Source: JANQPA01 sp964628385 (GTDB lineage Bacteria; Bacteroidota; Bacteroidia; Chitinophagales; Saprospiraceae). From it: DNA of 8,494 nucleotides. The position numbers were made by a program, and so were the translations under genes. Under the pieces are notes generated by a model, which was not told the origin of the DNA, ran no database searches, and saw nothing but the letters and a program-made list of their open reading frames with translations. The stretch lies in assembly GCA_964628385.1 (NCBI GenBank), contig CAZVOD010000129.1, positions 1 to 8,494 of the forward strand. The letters run 5' to 3'. Positions 1 to 6,542 of this stretch are shown piece by piece (the first letter of the stretch is position 1; each line of letters opens with the position of its first letter).

Positions 1-41
1 AGTAAGAAGCTACTGAGCAGCAGTACATAAGTAAAATTAAT

Positions 42-65
42 AAAAAAAGCTGAAAGCTGAAGCTT
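42..65 (-). terminator. Possible weak intrinsic terminator after the CapA-like gene
   Basis: Read on the minus strand, an AAGCT / AGCTT stem of 5 bp (65-61 with 51-47) encloses a 9-base loop, and a run of seven T (48-42) overlaps the end of the stem. It lies just beyond the stop of the CapA-like gene, where a terminator for the M23-CapA unit would be expected. The stem is short and the surrounding AGCTT repeats allow other foldings, so this is tentative. Bases 1-41 contain only a small TACTG / CAGTA dyad (11-25) and no gene I can support. Confidence 0.33.
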
Positions 66-77
66 GATCGTCGAAGC

Positions 78-1244
78 CTACTGCCTTTTCGACAGAACAC
101 CTTCTTCACTGATAATCAAAGAAGTATTTGGAAAATCTTGCGCTGTCAAAGACTTTAAAATGGCTATAGCTCGTCCATTAGGATCTACTTTAGGCCCATG
201 AGATTTTTGCTGATAAATAGGTATTACCTTTCCTCCTTTGAAGACTCCCTGCTTATCTACCTGCAGTTCAATGAGCGGTGCTATACCGGCTACTCCCCGC
301 AGATTAAACCTACCATAAGTGCAAAAATTTCCCAGGCTATAAATCACAAAACGATCTTTATAAAGCTCGGCAGCTCTTGTTACGTGAGGGCCATGGCCAA
401 AAACGATATCCGCACCGGCATCGATTACCGAATGGGCGAAATTTTTGACATTGCCGCGATTTTCACCGTAGTAATACTCCGTTTTGCCAGTAACCTGCTG
501 ATGCCTGGCACCTTCGGCCCCTCCGTGAAAAGAAACGATAATAATGTCTGTTTTATCTACCAGAGATTTTACAATTGCCTGAGCTCGGGATAGATTTCTG
601 ACATCGCAGGTACCTCTATTAGGCGCAAATGCACAAAAGCCAATCTTGAGGCCGGCTCTTTCAATGATGGCGGTTTCATCAGTACCAGCCAGGCCAGCGT
701 AGGCGATTCCATTTTCTTTCAGGGTTGCCTTGGTTACTCGCCGTCCTTCTGCGCCAAAGTCCCCTGAATGATTATTGGCGATGCTCAAAAGATCAAACCC
801 CGCATTCTTGAAATGAACCCCATAAGAAGTTGGAGAACGAAAAACATAACAGGCATTTGGGTTGCTACATCTCTTTGGAGTCCCGCCTTTATCGATGATA
901 CAACCTTCCAGGTTGCCAAAAGTCACATCGGCAGACAGGAGTAGCTTTTCCATATCGGCCAGCATAGTTTTACCACCGGCAAAAGGTAAATAGGAAGCGG
1001 AGGGATAATTAGTGCCCAACATCATATCTCCTACTCCGATTATACGAATCAATGTATCTTCGGTAAGCGTAGCAGCGGTAGTATCCCGGCTGGGGATAAC
1101 GGTATCCTGCCGGATAATAGCTGCTTTAATAGCTGGATTTTGATCATTGGCAGGCTCGGGGCCGCAAGAAAAAGCAAAAGCGGCGACTGAAACACAAAAA
1201 AGACTTCCAAATTGGAAGCCCTTCTTAAAATAATTCTTTACCAT
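78..1244 (-). CDS. CapA/PGA_cap-family metallophosphatase-like lipoprotein
   Basis: A 388-residue protein of the CapA (poly-gamma-glutamate capsule synthesis, PGA_cap) family, which has a calcineurin-like metallophosphatase fold. The N-terminus has two lysines, a hydrophobic stretch (about 11-26) and Cys27 after AFAFS, which suggests a lipoprotein signal with a loose lipobox. A low-complexity Thr/Asp-rich linker follows (about 30-65). The family motifs are in order: GVGDMMLG (Asp73), FGNLEG (Asn111, Glu113), ANNHSGDFG (Asn158, His159), SFHGG (His240), GHGPH (His284, His287) and YSLGNF (302-307). These correspond to the metal-binding and active-site signature, so an active enzyme is plausible. 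It lies 12 bases after the M23 peptidase stop and is probably cotranscribed. No capB, capC or capD lies nearby, so a role in poly-gamma-glutamate capsule is not supported. The exact substrate is unknown; an envelope or exopolymer function is inference. Confidence 0.9.
   Translation of the reverse strand: MVKNYFKKGFQFGSLFCVSVAAFAFSCGPEPANDQNPAIKAAIIRQDTVIPSRDTTAATLTEDTLIRIIGVGDMMLGTNYPSASYLPFAGGKTMLADMEKLLLSADVTFGNLEGCIIDKGGTPKRCSNPNACYVFRSPTSYGVHFKNAGFDLLSIANNHSGDFGAEGRRVTKATLKENGIAYAGLAGTDETAIIERAGLKIGFCAFAPNRGTCDVRNLSRAQAIVKSLVDKTDIIIVSFHGGAEGARHQQVTGKTEYYYGENRGNVKNFAHSVIDAGADIVFGHGPHVTRAAELYKDRFVIYSLGNFCTYGRFNLRGVAGIAPLIELQVDKQGVFKGGKVIPIYQQKSHGPKVDPNGRAIAILKSLTAQDFPNTSLIISEEGVLSKRQ
1196..1226 (-). 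other. Terminator-like hairpin within the start of the CapA-like gene
   Basis: On the minus-strand transcript, AAGAAGGGCTTCCA (1226-1213) can pair throughout with TGGAAGTCTTTTTT (1209-1196) around the 3-base loop ATT. That gives 14 consecutive pairs, 10 Watson-Crick and 4 G-U. The core is the near-perfect palindrome CTTCCAAATTGGAAG (1204-1218), and the 3' arm ends in six T. The shape resembles an intrinsic terminator or attenuator, but it lies inside the CapA-like coding sequence at about codons 7-16 (signal peptide). It could limit read-through from the M23 gene when translation lags, or be a by-product of Lys, Gly, Phe and Leu codons. The pairing is seen directly; the function is inference. 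Confidence 0.4.
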
Positions 1245-1256
1245 AAATCGGTTTGA

Positions 1257-2246
1257 TTAATAATCAAAAGATTGATTGCTTGACTTTGAGGCCTCTACTA
1301 ATTCCTGATAATCTTCAGGAGAAAGACCGTCAAGTACATAGTGAATAGGATCTACCTTTTTTCCACGAAGCATCACTTCGTAGTGGCAGTGCGGTCCTAT
1401 AGAGCGGCCAGTACTACCTACTAGGCCAATCTTTTCACCACGACTTACTTCCTGGCCATATTTTACCAGGCTTTTTTGCATGTGAGCATAGAGGGATTTA
1501 AAACCATATCCATGGTCAATAACAACAACGTTACCGTAGCTGCGACTGTATTCGTTTCTAACTACTTTGCCAGATCCGGTTGCATAAATGGGAGTGCCTC
1601 TGCGGGCTGTAAAATCGATACCATAATGCATTCTGGGGCGCTTCAATACCGGATGGTGACGCATACCGAATCCGGACAATTCGTTTACGCGTCTGCCATT
1701 GCGTATAAGATCAGCGCGAACGGGCTTGATCGAGGGAATAGATGCGAACATCTTTTCCTGATCAGTTGCCAGATTCATGATGGTGTCTAACGACTTAGAC
1801 TGTATGGCCATTTGCAGTTTGAGCTGGTCAACTTTCTGACGAACGTCTACCAGAAGCTCTCCTGTGTTTTTGAATTGACGGTACTTTTCGTACTCGTCGT
1901 GGCCACCGATACCACCTTCCCAAACGCCATCATCAATGGGTTCCATACCGAAAATCATTCGATGGGCGTAAGCGTCGCGATCTCTCAAGCTTCCCAAAAC
2001 TTCACTTAACTTGTCCAACTCCCCTTCCAGGCGCTGGTACTCCGCCGTTACTTGCTGCAATTCATTTTGAAGAGCACGCTCTTTCGGCGAAGGAAGATAA
2101 CGGTGAGAAATCACCGCAAAAATTGCGGCCGTAAAAACGGCGGCACAGATGAACCCAAATATCCTGAGAAATTTGGTACTTCGCGACTCTTCGACTCGTT
2201 CGTACCTCAGGGTATGGGTGTTGTAAATGAATTTTTCCCTTCTCAT
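1257..2246 (-). CDS. Membrane-anchored M23 (LytM-type) metallopeptidase
   Basis: A 329-residue M23-family peptidase, predicted to cleave peptidoglycan cross-bridges or to act as a divisome/envelope LytM factor. A short basic cytoplasmic segment (1-27) is followed by one transmembrane helix (about 28-47), so the rest should face the periplasm. Residues about 54-90 and 130-165 are helical and heptad-like (a coiled coil typical of this group). The catalytic domain spans about 185-300. It has the zinc ligands His207 and Asp211 (HYGID), His254 (YAHM) and the HCH motif with His286 and His288, so all catalytic residues are present. The 40-residue tail after the domain has no recognisable motif. It is divergent from alaS and immediately upstream of the CapA-like gene. 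The ATG at 2246 follows an AT-rich leader without a Shine-Dalgarno sequence. Family assignment is secure; the physiological substrate is not. Confidence 0.93.
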   Translation of the reverse strand: MRREKFIYNTHTLRYERVEESRSTKFLRIFGFICAAVFTAAIFAVISHRYLPSPKERALQNELQQVTAEYQRLEGELDKLSEVLGSLRDRDAYAHRMIFGMEPIDDGVWEGGIGGHDEYEKYRQFKNTGELLVDVRQKVDQLKLQMAIQSKSLDTIMNLATDQEKMFASIPSIKPVRADLIRNGRRVNELSGFGMRHHPVLKRPRMHYGIDFTARRGTPIYATGSGKVVRNEYSRSYGNVVVIDHGYGFKSLYAHMQKSLVKYGQEVSRGEKIGLVGSTGRSIGPHCHYEVMLRGKKVDPIHYVLDGLSPEDYQELVEASKSSNQSFDY

Positions 2247-2273
2247 GTGTGTTTAATCTTAGATAAAATAAAC

Positions 2274-2281
2274 TAAATTTG
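2274..2281 (+). promoter_or_regulatory. Exact match to the Bacteroidota -7 box (TAAATTTG), toward alaS
   Basis: TAAATTTG matches the -7 consensus TAnnTTTG exactly, on the strand leading to alaS. The upstream -33 element is poor (GTTT rather than TTG at the expected distance), and transcription from here would give a leader of about 250 bases. It could be a second alaS promoter or a chance match in AT-rich DNA. Confidence 0.22.
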
Positions 2282-2319
2282 CAGCGTTTTGACTAGAACA
2301 ATAGTGTTTTTCCAAACCT

Positions 2320-2349
2320 GAAACCTAGCTTATCCTCTCCAATGCTCAA
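2320..2349 (-). promoter_or_regulatory. Candidate promoter for the M23-CapA unit
   Basis: On the minus strand, TTG (2349-2347), a 19-base spacer and TAGGTTTC (2327-2320) fit the Bacteroidota promoter form, with one mismatch in the last base of TAnnTTTG. It would give a leader of roughly 65-70 bases before the M23 ATG. The palindrome ACTTACTAAGT (2349-2359) abuts the TTG, so a regulator bound there could affect transcription; that part is inference. Confidence 0.38.
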
Positions 2350-2539
2350 CTTACTAAGTACTGAGAGTTAAAAATAAGAGGCCGCTGTTGAATTACAAAA
2401 AATTACGCAAAAAAATAGACAGAGGTTTCACTTAAATAAGAACTTAACTAATAAGTATACGCAAAATATAGATAAAAACTCAAATTGCAAGCAATATTAT
2501 TCTAGTTTTAAAAAATTTTCCCATACAATATTTTCAATT

Positions 2540-5161
2540 ATGACTTCTAAAGAAATCAGGCAGCAATTTTTAGACTTTTTTGCATCCAAGGGCCACAAGA
2601 TTGTTTCTTCCGCTCCGATCGTTACAAAGAATGATCCCACCCTGATGTTCACCAATGCAGGAATGAATCAGTTTAAGGATTTGTTTTTGGGAAATCAAAA
2701 GCCTGATGCTCGCCGTATTGCTGATACTCAAAAGTGCTTAAGAGTTTCGGGTAAACACAATGACCTTGAAGAAGTTGGCCGCGACAGCTACCACCATACT
2801 ATGTTTGAAATGTTGGGCAACTGGTCTATTGGTGATTATTTTAAAAAAGAAGCGATAGAATGGGCCTGGGAGTTGCTCACCGATGTATATGGCCTACCCA
2901 AGGATCGCCTGTACGCCAGTGTATTTGAAGGGGATAAGGCCGATGGTTTGCCGCCCGACGAGGAAGCGGCTAAACTGTGGAAACAATTCCTGCCAGAAGA
3001 CCGCATTCTTTACTATGATAAAAAGGATAATTTTTGGGAAATGGGCGATACAGGGCCATGTGGTCCCTGTTCGGAAATACATATTGACTTGCGGCCGGAT
3101 GAGCAGCGCAAAGAAAAGCCAGGCAGAAATCTCGTGAATGCAGACGACCCGCTGGTTGTCGAAATATGGAATTTAGTATTTATACAATTTAACAGAAAGG
3201 CGGATGGTAAATTAGAAGAATTACCAGAAAAACATATTGATACCGGTATGGGATTTGAGCGCCTTGCTATGGCCATACAGGGTAAGCAATCAAATTATGA
3301 TACCGATATTTTCATTCCCTTTATCAAGGCTATAGAAAAAGCTTCTGGCAAAAAATATACCTTCCGTTATGCTCCTGAAGCTGTGGTCGATATTGCCATG
3401 CGGGTAGTTGCAGATCACTTGCGTGCGGTGAGCTTCACAATTGCAGATGGGCAGTTGCCCAGCAATACGGGAGCGGGATATGTGATCAGACGAATATTGC
3501 GCCGGGCTGTGCGCTATTACTACACTTTTCTGGACATCAAGAAACCTTTCCTTCACACCCTGATTCCACTCCTGGCAGATACGTTTAAAGAGATATTCCC
3601 GGAGCTTGATGCACAAAGAGACCAGGTAGCCAGAATCATTGAAGGTGAGGAAAGTACATTTCTTAATACCCTGGAAAATGGCCTTAAGCGTTTTGAAACC
3701 ATAGAAACAAAGAATAATACCATAGCCGGTGACGATGTATTTGAGCTGTACGATACTTATGGTTTTCCCCCTGACCTGACACGGCTACTAGCAGAAGAGA
3801 AAGGACTGGACATTGATGAAAAGGGCTTTGAAAAAGCACTGGAAGCTCAAAAGTCGCGCTCAAGAGCGGACGCTCAAAAAGAAGTTGGTGATTGGACCAG
3901 CCTTGTAGCCGGTGAGGAAGTTGAATTTGTTGGCTATGATGATCTGGTAGTTCCGGATGCTAAAATTCTTAAATACCGAACGGTTAAAGGAAAGAAGAAG
4001 GACCAATACCAGGTTGTTTTGAATAAAACACCATTTTACGCTGAAAGTGGTGGCCAGAGAGGAGACAAGGGCCGTTTGGTAATCGATGGAGAAGCAATTC
4101 CGGTCATCGATACTCAAAAGGAAAACGACTTGATCATTCATATAGTCAAGAAGCTCCCTAAAGACATGGAAGCGCCTGTACTGGCAGAAGTAGACCCCAG
4201 GCGTCGGGATGATACAGCCAATAATCACACTGCTGTACATTTGATGCATGCTGCGCTACACAAAATTTTGGGTGATCACGCCATTCAAAAGGGGCAGGAC
4301 GTGGATAACGAGCGGCTACGTTTTGACTTTTCCCATTTTCAGAAAGTCACAGAAGAAGAGTTGGTACAAATCGAGGAGATGGTCAACACTAAAATCAGAG
4401 AAAATATTCCGCTGGAAGAAGATCGCTTTGTACCTCTTGAAAAAGCCAAAGAAATGGGAGCCATGATGCTTTTTGGAGAGAAATACGGAGAAAATGTACG
4501 TGTTATTACTTTTGACGAAACCTACTCGCGGGAGCTTTGCGGAGGTACACACGTACCGGCCACTGGTCAGATCGGATCGTTCAAAATAGTTTCGGAGGGG
4601 GCTGTTGCTGCCGGCATTCGCCGTATTGAGGCCTTTACTGCTGAGAGAGCCGAGCAATTTATAAAGTCGGAACTCAAGGAGCTCAATGAAGCCCGACAAA
4701 CTTTAAAAGGCAGCAAAAACCTGGCTAAAAGTATCAATAGCCTTCAGGAGGAGAATAAAAACCTTAAAAAAGAGGTTGAAAAGTTACTAGCTGCTCAGGC
4801 GGCCTCTATCAAAAGTGATTTGATAGCCCAGGCAGAAGATGTCAATGGCGTTAAATTAGTAGCCGCCAAGGTACCTATTAATGATTCCAATGCCATCAAA
4901 AATCTGGCCTACCAAATAGAAAAAGAGCTGCCTAATGCAGTCATCGTCTTTGGTGCAGCAATTAATGACAAACCCAACCTAACGGTCGTTATCAATAAGG
5001 CACTGGCCGAAAGTAAAGGACTGAATGCCGGACAAATGATACGCGAACTAGCTAAAGAGATCAAAGGCGGTGGTGGTGGCCAGCCATTCTTCGCTACCGC
5101 TGGTGGCAAGGATATTTCTGGACTGGATAGAGCGCTAGAGAAGGCTAAATCATTAATATAA
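2540..5161 (+). CDS. alaS: Alanyl-tRNA synthetase
   Basis: This cytoplasmic class IIc enzyme attaches alanine to tRNA-Ala and edits mischarged Ser- and Gly-tRNA-Ala. Its 873 residues match the usual bacterial length. The N-terminal catalytic domain starts with the conserved PTLMFTNAGMNQFKD (33-47). Motif 2 is around KCLRVSGKHNDLEEVGRDSY (65-84), and motif 3 is DTGMGFERL (234-242). The editing domain has all four zinc-site residues: His563 and His567 (HTAVH), and Cys667 and His671 (CGGTH). A helical coiled coil (about 715-770) leads to the C-Ala/DHHA1 domain, with the five-glycine run G843-G847 then Gln848. Nothing is truncated or missing. The ATG at 2540 begins the standard N-terminus. It is divergent from the M23 gene and is followed 113 bases later by the SET gene on the same strand. 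No T-box or other leader regulation is visible. Confidence 0.99.
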   Translation: MTSKEIRQQFLDFFASKGHKIVSSAPIVTKNDPTLMFTNAGMNQFKDLFLGNQKPDARRIADTQKCLRVSGKHNDLEEVGRDSYHHTMFEMLGNWSIGDYFKKEAIEWAWELLTDVYGLPKDRLYASVFEGDKADGLPPDEEAAKLWKQFLPEDRILYYDKKDNFWEMGDTGPCGPCSEIHIDLRPDEQRKEKPGRNLVNADDPLVVEIWNLVFIQFNRKADGKLEELPEKHIDTGMGFERLAMAIQGKQSNYDTDIFIPFIKAIEKASGKKYTFRYAPEAVVDIAMRVVADHLRAVSFTIADGQLPSNTGAGYVIRRILRRAVRYYYTFLDIKKPFLHTLIPLLADTFKEIFPELDAQRDQVARIIEGEESTFLNTLENGLKRFETIETKNNTIAGDDVFELYDTYGFPPDLTRLLAEEKGLDIDEKGFEKALEAQKSRSRADAQKEVGDWTSLVAGEEVEFVGYDDLVVPDAKILKYRTVKGKKKDQYQVVLNKTPFYAESGGQRGDKGRLVIDGEAIPVIDTQKENDLIIHIVKKLPKDMEAPVLAEVDPRRRDDTANNHTAVHLMHAALHKILGDHAIQKGQDVDNERLRFDFSHFQKVTEEELVQIEEMVNTKIRENIPLEEDRFVPLEKAKEMGAMMLFGEKYGENVRVITFDETYSRELCGGTHVPATGQIGSFKIVSEGAVAAGIRRIEAFTAERAEQFIKSELKELNEARQTLKGSKNLAKSINSLQEENKNLKKEVEKLLAAQAASIKSDLIAQAEDVNGVKLVAAKVPINDSNAIKNLAYQIEKELPNAVIVFGAAINDKPNLTVVINKALAESKGLNAGQMIRELAKEIKGGGGGQPFFATAGGKDISGLDRALEKAKSLI

Positions 5162-5235
5162 AGCATTTTAAATTAATCATTGAAAGCATAAAAAAATTTC
5201 CAATTTCGATTATTATCCCTAGATTGCTTTGGTTT

Positions 5236-5259
5236 AAAGATGCTAATGGTGGCATCTTT
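5236..5259 (+). other. Small hairpin just upstream of the SET gene start
   Basis: AAAGATGC (5236-5243) and GCATCTTT (5252-5259) are perfect inverted repeats with an 8-base loop. They end 15 bases before the ATG at 5275. The structure could be a weak transcript end for alaS, a leader hairpin affecting SET translation, or chance. There is no T-run after it beyond the stem itself. The rest of the 5162-5274 gap is AT-rich, with an AAAGCAT direct repeat (5160-5166 and 5183-5189) and no clear promoter. Confidence 0.3.
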
Positions 5260-5274
5260 CATGCACAAAATTGT

Positions 5275-5877
5275 ATGATTCATCCCAAAACAACCCTACG
5301 ATTCATCAACGAATCGGTTGGTTACGGAGTCTTCGCTGCTGATTTTATCCCCGAAGGCTCCATTACGTATGTGAAAGATAGCCTTGAGCAGGTCATCTCA
5401 CCTACGGATTATTTATTGCACACTGCAGAAATGCAAGAAAGCATTGACAAGTACTCTTATATTGATGAAAATGGTAACCGCATTGTCAGCTGGGATTTTG
5501 CCAAATACACTAACCATTGTTGTAACTGCAATACGATCAGTACCGGGTATGGATTTGAAATAGCCATACGGGACATTCACAAAGGTGAGCAAATTACAGA
5601 TGAATATGGAATATTTAATCTCAATGCCGAGCTGACTCTGGTATGTGGTGAAAAAAATTGCCGCAAAAAGATAAGAAAAGAAGACTTTGATATGTACTAT
5701 CGCGAGTGGGATAAAAAAATCCAGCACTCCATCGTCAAGTTATTTGAAGTAGAACAACCGTTATTACCATTGATCGATCCGGCCACGCGAGAAAAGCTGG
5801 ATGCTTTTTTCTGCAACCCGGAATTGTACGTTTCCGTTTACGCCTTAAAATATAAAGAACATGCCCAAAACTGCTGA
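5275..5877 (+). CDS. SET-domain protein (putative protein-lysine methyltransferase)
   Basis: A 200-residue compact bacterial SET protein, predicted to transfer methyl groups from S-adenosylmethionine to lysine on an unknown protein. The opening MIHPKT then GYGVFAADFIPEG (16-28) is the SET-N cofactor segment. YTNHCCNCNT (78-87) corresponds to the canonical NHSCxPNC motif, and GEQITDEYG (104-112) to the GEELTxDYG motif with the likely catalytic Tyr111. LVCGEKNCR (122-130) resembles a post-SET zinc knuckle. Two canonical cysteine positions appear changed, Thr87 and Leu122, while Cys82, Cys83 and Cys85 add sulfurs, so the zinc site may differ. I chose ATG 5275 because the family homology begins there; the reading frame is open to a TTG at 5224, but that would add 17 unrelated residues. 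The 3' end overlaps the DUF4272 gene by 17 bases, implying translational coupling. The target and cellular role are unknown. Confidence 0.85.
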   Translation: MIHPKTTLRFINESVGYGVFAADFIPEGSITYVKDSLEQVISPTDYLLHTAEMQESIDKYSYIDENGNRIVSWDFAKYTNHCCNCNTISTGYGFEIAIRDIHKGEQITDEYGIFNLNAELTLVCGEKNCRKKIRKEDFDMYYREWDKKIQHSIVKLFEVEQPLLPLIDPATREKLDAFFCNPELYVSVYALKYKEHAQNC

Positions 5878-6478
5878 GCAACGCCGCAAAGAATCCATTG
5901 AGTATTTACATCAATTCGGGATTACTTCTATTCCTGAGTCAACATTATTGCCGGAGGAAGCTGATGTCACCCTACAACCTGCCCAATTGGTTGCTCAACG
6001 CACCATTATCCTGGATGCCCTTTCGGCTACTGCTTTTGGTGTAGAAAAAGAGGATGTGGTCGTTACGCTGGAAGACGAAGTATGGAATAATCTTTCCGAT
6101 TGGGAAAATGGCTATTTTTCGGATAACGAAGAGCCTTCTGAAGAGGAAGTAATCGACCTGAGTTGGAAAATAGAGGCCGCTAAGGTGCTACTATGGGCAC
6201 TAAATATCCTGGATGATATCGATGCTCCCAAAGAAGAATGGGATATGGCCGAAGATATAGAGGAAATTATTCTCAGAAGATTCAATACACTTACTGATTT
6301 TTATCGCGATGCGCAGCTTAGAAGTAAAGAAGCCATACTAGATCAGGCCGACAGGGTGAGCTGTGCTATGTGTACTTTCCAGGAATTAAATAACGATGAT
6401 CATCCATTTGAAGAAAGTGTGGTATACGAAAGAAACCATGCATTACAGTGGTTGATCGTTCAACAAGAATGGGAGTAA
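5861..6478 (+). CDS. DUF4272-family protein of unknown function
   Basis: A 205-residue, strongly acidic soluble protein with no signal peptide or membrane segment. I recognise the DUF4272 pattern. The start is RRKESIEYLHQFGI (8-21), followed by a Leu-Pro-Glu segment. A central block DLSWKIEAAKVLLWALNILD (99-118) follows. Next comes LRSKEAILDQADRV (153-166), and the end is VVYERNHALQWLI (187-199). As I recall it, many family members continue several residues past the final Trp-Asp segment; this one stops at QQEWE, so a slightly short C-terminus is possible. No biochemical function is established for the family to my knowledge. Its ATG lies inside the last codons of the SET gene in another frame, so the two are probably made from one message. 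The following hairpin (6487-6528) likely ends that message. Confidence 0.8.
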   Translation: MPKTAEQRRKESIEYLHQFGITSIPESTLLPEEADVTLQPAQLVAQRTIILDALSATAFGVEKEDVVVTLEDEVWNNLSDWENGYFSDNEEPSEEEVIDLSWKIEAAKVLLWALNILDDIDAPKEEWDMAEDIEEIILRRFNTLTDFYRDAQLRSKEAILDQADRVSCAMCTFQELNNDDHPFEESVVYERNHALQWLIVQQEWE

Positions 6479-6486
6479 CAACAATA

Positions 6487-6528
6487 ATTCGGTGAATAAG
6501 GGCAGCTACAGCTACTTATTCACCGGAT
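6487..6528. terminator. Strong hairpin, likely bidirectional terminator between convergent genes
   Basis: ATTCGGTGAATAAG (6487-6500) and CTTATTCACCGGAT (6515-6528) pair over 14 positions (13 Watson-Crick plus one G-U at 6489/6526) around a 14-base loop. The innermost 11 bp (6490-6500 with 6515-6525) are perfect. On the plus strand the hairpin is followed by CACCTTTTCGCTTTTT, a T-rich but interrupted tract. On the minus strand the following bases are only moderately T-rich. It fills most of the 64-base gap between the stops of the DUF4272 gene and the response regulator, the usual place for a shared terminator. Confidence 0.68.
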
Positions 6529-6542
6529 CACCTTTTCGCTTT

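Larger units (their letters stand above)
2247..2539. other. Divergent intergenic region between M23 gene and alaS
   Basis: This AT-rich 293-base region must carry promoters for both directions. I see no small ORF, tRNA or riboswitch, and no T-box features. Three related dyads occur: ACTTA-C-TAAGT (2349-2359), ACTTA-AA-TAAG (2430-2440) and ACTTA-5 bases-TAAGT (2442-2456). Near alaS, TAGTTTTA (2503-2510) is one base from the Bacteroidota -7 consensus TAnnTTTG, with TTG at 2485-2487. The 15-base spacing is shorter than the usual 19-21, so it is only a weak promoter candidate. No Shine-Dalgarno sequence precedes the alaS ATG, as is common in this phylum. Confidence 0.5.

Noticed and set aside
1..28. 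Possible gene start on the minus strand running off the left edge (ATG at 28-26)
   Set aside because: Only nine codons are visible, with no motif, so a coding call cannot be supported.
198..593. Plus-strand reading frame of 131 codons inside the CapA-like gene
   Set aside because: It is opposite a gene with clear motifs throughout, and its translation has no recognisable features.
78..1244. Poly-gamma-glutamate capsule locus
   Set aside because: Only the CapA-like family is present. No capB, capC or capD homologue is in the window, and many CapA-family proteins occur outside capsule loci.
2247..2539. T-box or riboswitch leader for alaS
   Set aside because: There is no T-box sequence, no antiterminator-terminator pair and no T-run hairpin before alaS. 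T-boxes are also not expected in Bacteroidota.
3860..4249. Long antisense reading frames opposite alaS, including 3860-4249 and 4316-4699
   Set aside because: They lie wholly inside alaS, show no domain, signal or conserved motif, and their codon use follows from the alaS frame.
5224..5274. N-terminal extension of the SET protein from a TTG codon
   Set aside because: The recognisable family sequence begins at the ATG at 5275. The extension covers a hairpin and would need a rarer start codon.
5224..6478. SET-DUF4272 pair as a defence or toxin-antitoxin system
   Set aside because: No nuclease, protease, toxin fold or mobile element is present, and the protein sizes do not suggest toxin-antitoxin. 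The evidence supports only a coupled pair of unknown role.
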